In this document: piece after piece, positions 1 through 23,972 of the stretch
How the letters are laid out: every line of letters starts with the position of its first letter
Position numbering within the stretch: the first letter of the stretch is position 1
NCBI GenBank assembly: GCA_946894095.1
Contig: OX335643.1
Span: 3,707,036-3,771,035 of the forward strand
Direction of reading: 5' to 3'
Length of the DNA stretch: 64,000 bases
Source of the DNA: Incurvaria masculella
Lineage: Eukaryota; Arthropoda; Insecta; Lepidoptera; Incurvariidae
The notes under the pieces: model-generated
Seen by the model: the letters and a program-made list of their open reading frames with translations, nothing else
The model's database searches: none
What the model was told of the DNA's origin: nothing
Made by a program: the position numbers and the translations under genes

Positions 1-354
1 TAATTGCTGTTAAATTTAAAGTAGATAGCGCCATCTAAAAGAACTCTGCACTGCTATAGTGCAGAGTTTCTGATCTTAAAATTACTGAATTTAATTATTA
101 AGAAAAACGGTCGCAGCAGTAACTAGATTTGAACGGGTGTAGCTACATGAAAAACGTATCCATGCGTGGGGTATCTTTATGTAATGTATTTAATCTGTGC
201 TAATAGAATCACTGCATTGTCCGTCCGCTCTGTCGTCCAATCAATAATAATCGTAACACTCGCCAGTTCAAAGACCATAGTTCAAGAGTAAATTCGCGAC
301 AAATTAATGTTATTCAAGCCAATAGTCATATTGCAAAGGGTGAGATTCTCCGAC
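1..354. other. intron of Idh3g at window edge
   Basis: AT-rich sequence left of the last visible exon. I see no further exon or recognisable repeat in it. Confidence 0.6.
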
Positions 355-506
355 CTGTGTTCCTGGTGCCGGGCTCGAAGACCGCATAGTGGTCGCCGTA
401 GTTCCTCCCGGAGAAGATGCCGGCGCCGCCGAGCATCCCGCACACCACGTTGGACACGATGGAGCCGTACAGGTTCGTCATCAGCATCACGTCGAACTGG
501 TGCGGC
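355..506 (-). CDS. Idh3g: Idh3g exon 7 (last exon in window)
   Basis: Acceptor CCGCAG|G, donor AACACAG|GTCGGA. Encodes [14 protein letters not shown] to [10 protein letters not shown] and leaves phase 1; the next exon must lie left of position 1. Confidence 0.93.
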
Positions 507-3500
507 CTGCGGGTGTAAACATTGTCTTCACACAGTCTACGTCATAGCATAACCCGGGTGATACATTTTTATTTGAGGTTATCCATTATCCCAACAACCA
601 CTTCAGCCAACAAATTTCTAGAATATATTTGAATCAACATAATGCTTGCCCTGTCTACTACCAGATGGCGCTAGTAAATATACTTTTTCGTACTAAGCAG
701 GTACGTCGCTTATTTCAAGGAATGTGATATGTTTGTATGTATGTACAATCGACCGTGAAGCAAGGACACATTAATTAAAGAAAGAGCCCAGAAAAAAGAA
801 CTACTTTACGAACATACCGTAAGGCTGGACCCTAACCAGCAAAACATACCATTCGCGGGTAGTGTAGTGGTAGATAGGTATAATCTGAAACACTGTGTTA
901 GCAGGAAGCATTGACTACGGGAGGAGGGTTTGTAGGAGAATACCAAATAATGGGATAGAGCAGGTGGCGAAATTGGAAGACGCAATACCCGCGAATAGTA
1001 TGTTTTGCTGGTTCTGGACCCTTGCAGTTTATTTGTAAAGTTCTTTATTTAATTAATGTGTCCTTGCTTCACGGTCGATTATACAAACATACGTATGAGA
1101 TTCCTTAAAAGTTTCTCATATTTATCCAATGCTAAGGCATACCTCAAATCAATTACATAATGGCAATGTTGTATCCATAAAAAATACATCAAAATCAAGT
1201 GATACATTTTATAAAAAAAAACTGGACGTCTCTAAAATTGTCAAAAATCTATGCTCACTTGGCGACAAGTTGCATGCAGCAGTTGTCTATGATCATGTCG
1301 TTGTGCTCGATGTCAGGATACTCCTTGGCCATGCGGCGGGAGGTCTCCAGGAACAGCCCGTCCGACAATTTCATGATGTTGGCTTTGTGGACGGTCGTCA
1401 CCTGGATCGCGAAAAACTCTTTTCAGATTGGATAAAATTATTCTGATTTTATGAGAAACTATAGGTAGATAACTTTTTTTTAATTTTTTGTACAACTAAT
1501 AAAATAAAATTTAAAGTCAACTAATATAACAGTTGGTAGCTCTTTATTTCCGTAAATGCCATAAGAGCCGACTAAAGGGTTCGTCTATTGTGGTTCGTGA
1601 TTCCACGTTAAACTGTAGGTCCCCTTCCTTACTTACTAGATGGTAGCGTTAATCCCGCCCAGTTTGATACTCTCACATTGAATTAATGAATGAAGCGACA
1701 ATGAAAACTGTTCGTGTTTTCCATCAAGTTAAATGTAGCTGTGCGATAAAAGGAAGGTCCTCGCATAAAATGTACATAGTTATCCTGAGCTAATGTCATA
1801 ACAGTAGGTGTGGTATTAGCCATTCATGTCGTCAGATAAAAAACGCTGATAGCTTGAGCTGGCATAGTCAATTACGGTTTAAACTCCAGACGAACAACTA
1901 GAACAAAAATTTATTTTCTGAAATTGGAATGAAAACGGACCTCTTTATTGCGAACTCCGAAAATGTATCCCCCGTTCGGATTCGTGGAGCGTTCGATTAT
2001 ATTACAGAGAATTTATAGGGTCCTTTTCTTTGACATCGAAGCCATGATGTAAAAACATAAATTACTGTCGAGATGCACGAGCAACTCAACACAAAATGGC
2101 GGACAAGTAACAAAAACAAATGCGCGTGACACCTAATCAACATTCGGTACGCAAGACGCGCGGACGGGGGTGAAGCGATTGGATTACAAAAGTGTTCTGA
2201 TTAGAAGTAGTTCGGATGTAAGAGGTCCTGCAGTATTTATCTTTTTCACAATGACGGACAAGACTGACCTTCTTGCGGCCGTTCCTCCGCGCGTACTCGA
2301 AGGCGAATCTCGCGACGCGCTCCGAGTTGCTCGCTGTCACCACCTTCATGGACTCGATCACGCCGTGCACCGACTCGTGCTCCAGCATGGCGTACTCGCC
2401 CTCCGTGTTCTGTCTGAAAGACGACCGATACGTCACGTCGACAAATGTTGTATGTTTTGTTTAGTTTAGATAACGGCTATATGGTAAGGTCCTTTGCCTA
2501 ACCCTGGACAAAAACATGCTGTCGAAACATTAAAGTTTTCTGGAATTGTTCTGTCAGTGTGTAATAGATCAGAAATGTAATTTCTGTGTCCTAGCAGAAG
2601 AATATTTAGCTAGACACATTGTTTTGTAAGTTTTGACAAGCCCTCATGTTTCGTGGTTTTGATTGTAAATTGATCGATTTGATTGTAAACGTCGACTTAA
2701 GTGTCACGCTTATGGCTTGTAGAGATGTGTGAAGCTGCAAGCACGAGAAACCAGACTGTAGATTTTTTTTTTATGTGACTGGACTGGATGGATGGCTAAT
2801 ACCACACCTTCTGTCATGGTATTAGCCTAACACACCACATGGGAAGTAGGTGCCATGCCAGGACCTTCCTTATATTGCACGGCTACATTGAACTGGAAGG
2901 AAAACACGGACAATTTTCATTGCTGCTTTGACCATCGTTCATTCAATGCGATGGTACCAACCCGGGCGGGATTAACCCTACCACCTAGTAAGTAAGGAAG
3001 GGGACCTACAGTTTAACGTGGAATCCGAACCACGGCCAGCCTCTCTCAACGGTCGAACCCATCCAAGACCAGACCGGACCCAGCGTTGCTTAACTTCGGA
3101 GAGCGATCGCCGAAGTGTCGCACCACTGGGCTATTGAGGCTGACATGATTACCACGGATAAAGAAGAACCGACAAAAAAATTGCCAGAAGTCAAAATACA
3201 AATAAATAATGAAAATCATTATTTTATAGCTAAAAAATTTATATAATTTTATCCCTTTAAATGCAACTACCTACAGAAAAATTAAGAGAATAATTGTTTG
3301 AGAGCAACCTCGACAATAAAGCATCTACCCAAAGCAAATAATACAACTACAATTCGGGTGAACAGAGCCCCTCGTTATATGAAGTTGTTACAACACAAAT
3401 TGTTTTTCATTCCATACTACACATGGTCATTTCACTTCAAGATGCTATTTAATTATACTTAAATGCACCTTTGAACACACCAGAAAAAGAAAGAGACGAT

Positions 3501-6500
3501 GCTGAAATGTCCGTACGCACCTGATGACAACCACATCGACGTCCTTGTGACGCGTGTTCAGACCGGGGTACGACCTGCAGTTCATGACGTACGCGTACAT
3601 ATCGAGTTCGTTGCGCAGCGCCACGTTGCGTGACGTCACGTACGCCGCCTCGCTCTTTGTCTCCACGTTGCCCTGCCAGATAAATCAACATTGTTGCAGC
3701 GAGCATGATACGGTGGTGGATTTTAAAGGTCTAGCGCAAACCAGCCGCGCATTGGCTGCCGCCTAAGTCTACGATTATTTTGGCAAATCAATGACATTTA
3801 TATGGGAATATCTCATAAATGTTCACTGTTAGCCCTTATTCACATAGCTCAACATCCGTTAAAAGTATTATTCATTGTTTCTGAAACACCCGATTTACTA
3901 CATCAACTTCTATACATAAACCATATTAATAATAATAATTCTTTACTTCAGACAAGAAGTCCATAGACATAGAAAATTAAATTCGCAATAGAAAAAAAAT
4001 ATACAATACCACATCATTATTTACAATAGATATAGAAATATTATTAAAATGTAAATTATTAAACATAATTTTAACAATAACATTTCAATAACCCGACCGC
4101 AGTCACCGCTTCATGGAAGATGTAGCTGAGACCAAAATCGTAATATTTTTCCAGCCCCACCCTCCATAGCAATAACTGCAGTCTGGTTCTCAGTGAGAAT
4201 AAACGGTGCCGGAAGCCAGCCACTCGCTTCCGGATAACAGCAGCCAAACTGTCCACCCTCGCCTCTGCGAACATGCCCGAGGCGCTGCAGTACCTGGGCA
4301 GTCTAAGCAGATAGCGAAACACATTGTTGTACTGCACTCGCAGGGCATTGTACGCTCGTTGAGTGTAGTTAGCCCACAACTGACATGTATGCAGTGACTG
4401 GCAGTAGGTCTTAAACAACAGAATTTTGACTTCGTGTGAGCACCGAGCAAACCGTCTCGCCAACATATTCCCCACGACTGCCAGTGAACGTCGCTGTCGA
4501 TCAATATCCAGATCGTCATGCAACTTTTCAGTTACAATATGTCCCAGATACTTGAACTTATCAACAACGCTCAGCGGACAGCCATAAAGATATACCGGCG
4601 GGACGGTCTCCGGGCCCCTACCGTGGCGGAAAACCAGCACCTCCGTTTTGGCGGCGTTATACCTGAGTCCGTGAGAATTGCCATATTGTTCACAAATGCC
4701 CAGCAGTTTTCTTAAACCACCTATCGTGGGGCACAGTAGCACCATGTCATCCGCATAACTTAAATTGTTCATGCAGTCACCTGCAATGTGACATCCAACA
4801 TGTGCACCCCTGAGCTCCACGATAAGATCGTCTAACTCCACAGTTTAGTTGGAAAACTTCTGACATGGAGGAGCCCCATCTCACTGCATTTGTCTGGTTT
4901 CCGTACCAGTGCCTATAGAGACCAATAAGTTCCGAAGGAATAGTTGATTTACGCATTTTGTTCCATAGTACATTGTAATTAACAGTATCAAATGCTCGGC
5001 TTAGATCGAGAAAACATGCGTAAACCGATGTGTTCCTGTCTTTGTAATGATTAACAATTTGTTTCAGCGTCATAATAGCCATTTCAGTAGACGCACCGGC
5101 ACGGAAACCAAACTGTGAGCTGTCGATGTCTATATGCGCAAGCAGTATCGGCTGTAATAGCCTCTCAAACAACTTTGCCATCACCGTTGCGAGAGATATG
5201 GGTCTATTGTAATAAGAATACAGTGAGAAGTTTTAATAAAGTTTTTAACTTAACACTGAAAAATCCTGTCCACTCCTCGAGCTGTGCAGGATTTCCTGAG
5301 AACTTACCCTAAGAATTCCCCGATAAATTGCCTACCCATTCGCAGAGAAATTGCTGCACCTATGCCCTGAGAAATTGTCCCACCACACTTCCCTCCGGGC
5401 CTTTAAGCTACATAGAAAATACATAATCGGCCTGGATATACCTTAAGGCCGACGCCATTCCTCTTGATGGTTGTGATGGCATACTCCAGGTCTTGGTCGT
5501 CGTCGGCTGTCGGGTCGATGTCCACCACCTCAAAGTCTACGGGGGCTCCAATGTACCTGGACCATTTCATTTATTATTAACTATTATATGACCTAAATTA
5601 ATTAACTTAAATCTGAGCCAGTACGGATTTGATGTTGTCACATAACGTTTTTTATGGGGGGATCTGCACTGTTGGGAGTGGCAACACTCTTGACAAATGT
5701 CAACTGTCACTGAGAGTTCCGGTGGCCATTCCTGTCTGTCATTCAAGGAAACTACACGGCTCGAGATCTCTTCTATATTTGTCAATACCATCCAGCCTAT
5801 ATCTAATAAATATTACGTCCACTTAACGGCGTATCAATCTACGAATAACGTAACATGCACATTTCAGAAAAATAAAAACTATGTTTTATCTGTATGTTTT
5901 TTTTTTTTTTTTTTTTTTTTTTTCTCTGTGTATTTATCATGCAATCAGTCTCTAGACTATGAGCAGATGTGTTGCGTGTGGTTTTGTCGTGTAGAGTTAG
6001 TTCCCCATTGGGAGCTTCTCATGCTTCGGGGACGTTGTTTACGCCATCTAGGTCCAGTATGTTACGCCTCTTCAAGCGTCGTAAGCAGTCGGGGACAGTA
6101 AGCTGCACTGCCAGCTGGTTTGGATGCTTCATAAGTCGCTTCTTGTATTTTGCAGCAACTGTTTTTATTTCTTCCTTTATTGTCTTGATTTGAAGATAGT
6201 AATGGACCTCACAGTTTCTTATGAACCATGGGGTATTTGCTAGCTGTTTCAGTATTGAGTCTTCAGCTCGTTGCATAATTTTGACGTTGGAGTCACAGGC
6301 AGAACCCCATAGCTGCATGCCATAGGTCCAGATAGGTTTGAGTACTGTCTTATAAATAAGGAGCTTGTTGTCAATCGACAGCTTACTATTCCTGTCTAGC
6401 AACCAATACAGTCCCCGGTACCTGATGTTGAGTTCATCTCTCTTAGTTTGGATATGTTTTTTCCATGTTAGCCTGCGGTCCAGATGCATCCCTAGGTATT

Positions 6501-7920
6501 TAACCGAGTTGGTTTGCGGAAGTGTTTGATCACCTAACTTCACAGGTGGGCAATCTCCTCTTTTCAGTGTAAAGGTAACATGGACAGACTTTGAGGCACT
6601 TGCCTTGATTCTCCATTTCTTCAGCCATAGTTGGATACTTGATAGACTTCTTTGCAGAGACTCTGAGGCGGCTGCAGGGTTTTTGCTAGATGCAAGTATT
6701 GCAGTGTCATCGGCGAAGGTAGCCATGGTCACCCCTGGGATCTGCGGCAAGTCCGCGGTGAATATCGTGTACAAGACTGGGCCCAAAACGGAGCCCTGGG
6801 GTACCCCTGCATGTATTGTATAGAATGGAGATGTAGCATCGCCTTCTCGAACTTGAAATATTCTTTCCATTAAGTAGGAGTTTAGGATGCTATAGAATGA
6901 GTGCGGTAGAAGTGATTTTATTTTAAATAGCAATCCTTTGTGCCATACTTTGTCGAATGCCTGCTGTATGTCCAGGAAGGCGGAGGAGCAATATTCTCTG
7001 TGTTCAAATGATGTCCTAATAGCTTTGCACACTCTATGTATCTGTTCGATCGTGGCATGTTCCCGTCGAAAGCCAAACTGGTGATCTGGTATAATGGATA
7101 GTTCCGAGAGAGCACTTAACAGCCTTTTCAGCAGGATCTTCTCGAATAGGTAGGTATCCAATCGATGTATCTTAACAACCTAAAACCTAGTGTTTTAACC
7201 TATAGTTCTCTGCGGAGACTGCTTAGCCAGACTCTACACTTACTTGCATATATCCCGTACATAGCCCATACACTCCTTGCCGATGCCACCTCCGGGCAGC
7301 ATGGAGACCGCGTGCCTGCCGCCATACTGCGCCTTCGGAATCAGCTTCTGCTTCCTGGCATGCAGAACCATGACATTTGACACGAGACTATGGGAGGAAA
7401 GTGGTTTCATCAACTTGGGGGGAGATGCAAGAGGAAAAAGGAAACTTTATGATGTTTTGTTTACCCAAACACCGTACCATTTAAACTGAAGTATAGTCTC
7501 ACACCCTAAATCACGATCACGATGTGGCTCGGTCCATCGTTTCTTGCCTAAATATGGTTAGGTTATTGAAATAAAAACATGTTCAGTGGTTCCAGTCTCG
7601 ACCTGCCTATTTCTACAGGACAAACCATCTCTTTTCTGTATACCTAGTTTAGATGTGGCATTGTCTGAAATAAGTACTTATATTAGGGTGTCAAGCACTA
7701 CCTACACTATACAGACGAACAGGACTTAAGGACCTGCTGGTCCATACAGGCCTAAGACGATGGAACAAAAGGGCATACTTACAGAACTAAAAAGAACAAA
7801 CCTGATAACAGGGGTTTTATGTTGCATATCGAAGTCGGACAGTGTGGCCGGCGCAGCCGCGCTGGAGTAGGCGGCGCGCAGTTCGCGCAAGGCGGGCTTT
7901 CCAATTAGTCGGAGAGCCAT
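355..7920 (-). CDS. Idh3g: NAD-dependent isocitrate dehydrogenase, gamma-type regulatory subunit (partial at left edge)
   Basis: Subunit of the mitochondrial matrix TCA-cycle enzyme that oxidises isocitrate to 2-oxoglutarate with NAD+. Seven exons on the minus strand join in frame: 7802-7920, 7244-7354, 5442-5556, 3521-3672, 2269-2413, 1259-1401, 355-506, every one bounded by GT/AG. They give 312 residues; the C-terminal part (roughly 60-70 residues by family length) lies beyond the left edge. Visible family motifs are [62 protein letters not shown] and [17 protein letters not shown]. The first 20 residues ([20 protein letters not shown]) lack acids apart from one Glu and look like a mitochondrial presequence. 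NTEGEY preceded by RQ and the GTRNTG stretch favour the gamma over the beta or catalytic alpha subunit; family assignment is firm, the beta/gamma choice less so. Six of the seven introns or part-introns carry a mobile element or no other feature; two hold LINE copies. Confidence 0.93.
713..1110. repeat. foldback element with long inverted arms
   Basis: Left arm about 713-850 and right arm about 985-1110 are inverted copies. Both contain the sequence around ATCGACCGTGAAGCAAGGAC or its complement, and both run to GTATGTTTTGCTGG or its complement. About 130 bases of spacer separate them. Partial copies of the same arm occur at 45609-45746, 46999-47070 with 47341-47410, and 49679-49745. It sits in the intron between Idh3g exons 6 and 7. 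Confidence 0.8.
1259..1401 (-). CDS. Idh3g: Idh3g exon 6
   Basis: Acceptor ATCCAG|G, donor GCCAA|GTGAGC. Encodes [17 protein letters not shown] to [12 protein letters not shown]. Confidence 0.95.
1585..1845 (+). repeat. SINE body (head missing)
   Basis: Matches the shared SINE body from TTCCACGTTAAACTGTAGGT to the tail GTGGTATTAGCCATTCATG followed by an A-run. No pol III head is recognisable upstream. Lies in an Idh3g intron. Confidence 0.8.
2269..2413 (-). CDS. Idh3g: Idh3g exon 5
   Basis: Acceptor TTTCAG|A, donor AAGAAG|GTCAGT. Encodes the conserved QNTEGEY...[14 protein letters not shown] block and ARRNGRKK. Confidence 0.95.
2770..3148 (-). repeat. SINE with 5S rRNA-derived head
   Basis: On the minus strand it begins with a 5S-like head containing CCGAAGTTAAGCAACGCTGG and CTTGGATGGG (5S internal promoter boxes), then the shared body, and ends in a T/A-rich tail at the left. 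Relative to other copies the GTGACCATTCG segment after GGATGGG is shortened. It lies in the intron between Idh3g exons 4 and 5. Confidence 0.88.
3521..3672 (-). CDS. Idh3g: Idh3g exon 4
   Basis: Acceptor TGGCAG|G, donor ATCAG|GTGCGT. Encodes GNVETKSE to HKDVDVVVI, including the [14 protein letters not shown] stretch. Confidence 0.94.
3925..5221 (-). mobile_element. truncated LINE with broken reverse transcriptase
   Basis: A 5'-truncated non-LTR retrotransposon in the intron between Idh3g exons 3 and 4. The reverse-transcriptase N-terminal half (complement of about 5220-4800: [37 protein letters not shown]) and the second half (complement of 4841-4071: [24 protein letters not shown]) are in different frames. 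The usual GVRQG-x-x-SP block between them is gone, so a small deletion joins them. The left end has an ATAATAATAATT run (3' tail on the minus strand). Clade uncertain; CR1-like by motif style. Not functional. Confidence 0.85.
5442..5556 (-). CDS. Idh3g: Idh3g exon 3
   Basis: Acceptor TCCAG|G, donor TTAAG|GTATAT. Encodes [15 protein letters not shown] to [11 protein letters not shown], the substrate-domain start of the IDH3 fold. Confidence 0.93.
5897..7160 (-). mobile_element. 5'-truncated Jockey-type LINE with open reverse transcriptase
   Basis: The complement of 7161-6019 encodes 380 open residues of a non-LTR retrotransposon reverse transcriptase: [56 protein letters not shown] (catalytic F-A-D-D) and [13 protein letters not shown]. 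These are Jockey-clade style motifs. The element ends at the left in a 27-base T run (5897-5923), the poly(A) tail of the minus strand. Endonuclease and ORF1 are missing, so it is a dead-on-arrival copy, but the lack of stops suggests a recent insertion. Located in the second Idh3g intron. Confidence 0.92.
7244..7354 (-). CDS. Idh3g: Idh3g exon 2
   Basis: Acceptor GCCAG|G, donor GCAA|GTAAGT; phase 2 in and out. Encodes [18 protein letters not shown], then the PGGGIG nucleotide-binding-type loop and MGYVRDIC. Confidence 0.93.
7802..7920 (-). CDS. Idh3g: Idh3g exon 1
   Basis: Starts at the ATG whose complement is 7918-7920 and encodes the targeting sequence plus HKTPVI. Donor reads ATCAG|GTTTGT, leaving phase 2. 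A stronger-looking donor (TCT|GTAAGT) lies 21 bases downstream, but only the first one keeps the frame into exon 2. Confidence 0.85.
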
Positions 7921-8290
7921 GTTCCTCGATTACTAAGGTGGTGAGGAAAATCCAGGTGGTATTAAAACTGTGGTAATAAAAATAGACCGATTTCCAGAGG
8001 TTGGATAACACAAAGCACAGATTAATACAATTTCCTCTTCTGACAGGAAGAACGTTGACTAGACGAGAATGCACTTAACAGAGATGTATTGCTAGGTTAT
8101 ACTGCCTTACTTCACTAGAGGAGCGAAGAAAGCGAGGAAAGGTTTTTGAGAAACCTTCAAAATATTAAATGGACCAAAGAGTATATAAACCGCAAAATGG
8201 ACATTATGACGTTCCTAACCTAAAAGCTATGTATTCCCTGAACACTGACCAAAGACTTCGTGGACATTCTCTGAGGCTGAGGCTGGGATA

Positions 8291-8445
8291 AATAGTCGTA
8301 ACAAAAACTAAGACTAACGGAAAGTAGTACTTTGTGACGTCACTTTGACACATTTTGTATGGACAAAATCTCAAAGCAATGCCAATTGACGTCACAAAGT
8401 ACTACTTTGCGTGAGCATTAGTTTCGGTGACGACTAATCATAATA
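8291..8445. repeat. short inverted-repeat element
   Basis: AGTAGTACTTTGTGACGTCA and TGACGTCACAAAGTACTACT face each other around a spacer of about 40 bases. Related, more decayed copies are seen near 60160-60260 and 61905-62060. Likely a small MITE between Idh3g and pho. Confidence 0.7.
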
Positions 8446-8719
8446 GTTTCAATTCCAACCCGAGGAAACACTTTCTGTCAAACCGTGTTGTGGAAGACTG
8501 GAACAAGCTGCCGGAGGAAGTCATAAGTGCTATCTCAGTGAACAATTTCAAAAACAATGTGGACAATCATGTAAAAAATATAAAAAAACCATTCGTATTA
8601 TGAATACTTAAAATAAAAATAAATTAATAAAATAAAAACAACGTGCACTCAATCAGTGAAGTACACGCATCAGCTTGCAGCTGCTGGTGTATGTAATAAT
8701 AATAATAATAATAATAATT
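8445..8719 (+). mobile_element. 3' end of a CR1-like LINE
   Basis: An open stretch reads RKHFLSNRVVEDWNKLPEEV then SAISVNNFKNNVDNHV and stops at TGA. This is the C-terminus typical of CR1/L2-type LINE polyproteins. It is followed by a short 3' UTR and a (TAA)n tail at 8693-8719. Everything upstream is truncated. Confidence 0.85.
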
Positions 8720-9480
8720 GATTATTTATCAATTGCATTTTTTTAGCTGACAATTCGTTGCAAACTACGACAAAACATTTTGATACTAGGTAGTCATTTC
8801 AAAACAAGCGCCCAAACAAGCAAAGTAAGTAAGGCAGTGCCTGCCGTCTACGTTACGTTCGACTGCCCGTGGCGGGTATTGTTTTTAAATAAAAAATAGT
8901 TTATAATGAAAAATCTCTTTTTAGACTATTAGTTTTCAGAATAATCAGCTAAAATTATTTCTTCACCTCCATGGCTGAAATGCGTTTTTTGTAAAATTGT
9001 TTTCAGTACCTAATGATAGATTCCGTAACCCTGAAAGCTGTCACTTGTAGTATTTTTTTCTACCGCCAGATGGCAAACAAGTAACATAGCTTAGGTTGTA
9101 TAGCTTGGGTGAAAAAAGATTTATAAAATCTAAAGTATCAAATCAGTAATCAATACATTTCCTTGCTTTTTAACTGTATTTTAGGTTTAAAACTCAAACA
9201 CTGTGATATATTTCTTAAGGTTAAAATCATTATGAAAATTTAAGCCAGCTTACGACTATGTATTTATGACACATTTACGATGCTGCTATAAGCAAAAAAG
9301 TAATACCCCTAAAGTCCATGAATGTAGAGATTTGTTTAAATCACTGTTTTAGTACCAAAATTAGCTAAGTAACTAAAAGAGGCCTTTTTTTAAGACTTAA
9401 ATTAACAACTGAATAAGCGCTAATAGTTACTTATTATGTACGTATTCTACTTTAGTCTAAATAATGTATTTAGACTAAGG
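8720..9480. other. intergenic, no feature seen
   Basis: AT-rich DNA between the divergent Idh3g and pho genes. I see no exon or recognisable repeat. Confidence 0.5.
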
Positions 9481-9640
9481 GCCGAGTGCACGAAAGAACA
9501 AAAAATCTAAATCAACGTCAAGATATGATTAAACACGTCACTTTGTATAGACAGTATGGAAGCAACTCCATGCGGTTCATTAAAAGTGACATATTTTAAC
9601 ATTGATTAACTCGGCCGTGTCGCTTCGTGCAATCGGGGCT
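9480..9640. repeat. small MITE-like repeat
   Basis: About 160 bases from GAGTGCACGAAAG to GTGCAATCGGGGC. Near copies lie at 19165-19327 and, inverted, at 13688-13826. The ends are imperfect inverted repeats. Confidence 0.7.
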
Positions 9641-10019
9641 AAATAAGTAATGATCATTTCATACGAAATTACCTTGTTAGTTTGTTAATTTATAATTAAT
9701 ACACAAATGTCTGATTATAGCGTCACGACAATACCACTGGCTACCATTTTTGGCAGTTCGCAAGCATACTAGCCATATGACTACCATAGAATTTATGGAG
9801 GACCGTGTGTGTTAGGGATATTTTTTCATTATTATTGAGTATTTCCTATTCATAAATTTTTTGTAACCTATCTACCAAAATAATAATTTTGGCTTTTCAT
9901 GTTCATATAGAGTTTTTCGCGAATCCAATATTTCCTCTTCTACGTTTTTTACGCAGCAGATTTTTATTAATCTCGTTCTCCCGAATGTTTCCTTAAAATT
10001 ATTACTATTTTCCCTCTTA

Positions 10020-10367
10020 TACTTCTGGTAACCCCAAACAACGCGTCCATCTTTCTTTGTGCGCCATATTGGTCGGACATATTGGACGCCATGTTGCGTC
10101 GGACATCTTTCCTTTGGCTTTCCGCGTAATATTCAAACTAGATTGCTTCAATTTCGTTTTGTATCTTGGTTTTGGACTTGTAGGAGTGTGGATACAGATA
10201 AATCTGTCCTGGGAACTTCGTCCAAAACCCGTTTCAGAGGGTCGGCACTTGGGGGGTCCGGGCGTTGCTCTCATGGAAGAATTTTCTATAGTGTGACGTT
10301 TGTCGGCAAGTGTTTTTGGCAGTATCCTGCATCTTGTGAACGTTTGAGCTCATTTCTGAGTGCACAG
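10020..10367 (+). promoter_or_regulatory. possible pho promoter and 5' non-coding exon
   Basis: A locally GC-richer stretch upstream of pho. It contains two GCCAT cores (GCGCCATATT at 10061, ACGCCATGTT at 10086), the core recognised by PHO/YY1 itself. A good donor, GTGCACAG|GTATTT, follows at 10367. The next acceptor before the pho ATG is TTTTCAG at 11268. The assignment as leader exon is inference only. Confidence 0.3.
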
Positions 10368-10701
10368 GTATTTACCAAGAGCCCTACTATGCCCCTACAC
10401 AAAGTATCAGATGTTCAGGATATGTATTTGCTAACATATAAGCTTCGGCCGGTACCGTCAGTTCGGAGATAAATATAAACTGTTGTACATAGATATACAG
10501 CAACAAAGTTGTGCATGCTTAGCTGAAGATAGGAGTTTCAAAATAAACAATCTAATCTTGACCATCGCCCCCTTCTCAGTCAGATTTTTTGAATACATGT
10601 CATATCTTCCCAGATAATGACATCCATGTAAGCAAAATAAATTCTGAACTATTGTCGTGTTTGTGGAAAACCTCTGTCCTCTAAACATTAAAAGATCTAA
10701 G

Positions 10702-11060
10702 TCATAACTCCCTTAAAAACGTATTCTCTCTCCATGTTGCCTTACGGAAATCACAACTGATGTAGCAAAGAAAGTCCTGCACTGGGGCATGTGTGCGCTT
10801 TGCCAAAATACGTAAGTCGCCCCTTTTGTCCGCTGGTTGTGCTGTAGAAAGAGGGATGTTGCCTGCTGGCGGAGGCGGAGGGGGAGGAGGGATCAGAACT
10901 TGGAGATTTTGCATTCTGATTGTAATGTGCATTACATCGAGAACTTCATAGGAAACTGGGCGCAACTTTTTTTTGCATGGTAGAAAATCTCTGACCATTC
11001 TACTCCAGTTGGCCTGTTCTGGAGGGGGGCACTTGGGCGGTAATCCTCCATAGGCCTAGG
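10702..11060 (-). other. unidentified coding-like remnant
   Basis: The minus strand keeps one frame open for about 110 residues with a proline run (IPPPPPPPPAGNIP) and LPPKCPPPEQANW upstream. I do not recognise it. It may be a remnant of a mobile-element protein or chance; it lies in the presumed 5' intron of pho. Confidence 0.25.
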
Positions 11061-11289
11061 GCAGCCAAGATATTAAATCTGCTGCTGATCTGGAGTGGTC
11101 ACAGCGCTTGCTATTGAGCCCTGTTGAAAATAAAATTAGTGCTTGCATGCATAATGCAAAGTTGAAAATGAACTAAGAGTCTTATTCTGCTATGCCATCA
11201 CATTTATACTCTCTCCATCCCCAATAAAGTGACAATTTGCGCGAACCAACTGAAACTTCTGTTTTCAGAGTGGCGGACCGCGCTGAAGT

Positions 11290-23742
<12,453 letters not shown>

Positions 23743-23754
23743 GCCCGCACGCGC

Positions 23755-23972
23755 CGACTATACTGTGACCGATGAGTGAATCGACTACACCGCGACTGAT
23801 GAGTGCCGTCGGACTACACTGTGACCGATGAGTGCCATCGGGCTACACTGTGACCGATGATTGAATCGACTACACCGCGAACGATGAGGGCCGTCGGACT
23901 ACACTGTGACCGATGAGTGCCGTCGACTACACTGTGACCGATGAGTGCCGTCGGGCTACACTGCAATGTGCG
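23755..23972 (+). repeat. minisatellite in the pho 3' UTR
   Basis: Seven to eight units of 27-29 bases, each close to CTACACTGTGACCGATGAGT followed by GCCGTCGG, starting 12 bases after the pho stop. A possible polyadenylation signal for pho is AATAAA near 24499. Confidence 0.9.

Noticed and set aside
1129..1446. 105-codon plus-strand frame
   Set aside because: Antisense of Idh3g exon 6, whose minus-strand product is unmistakable.
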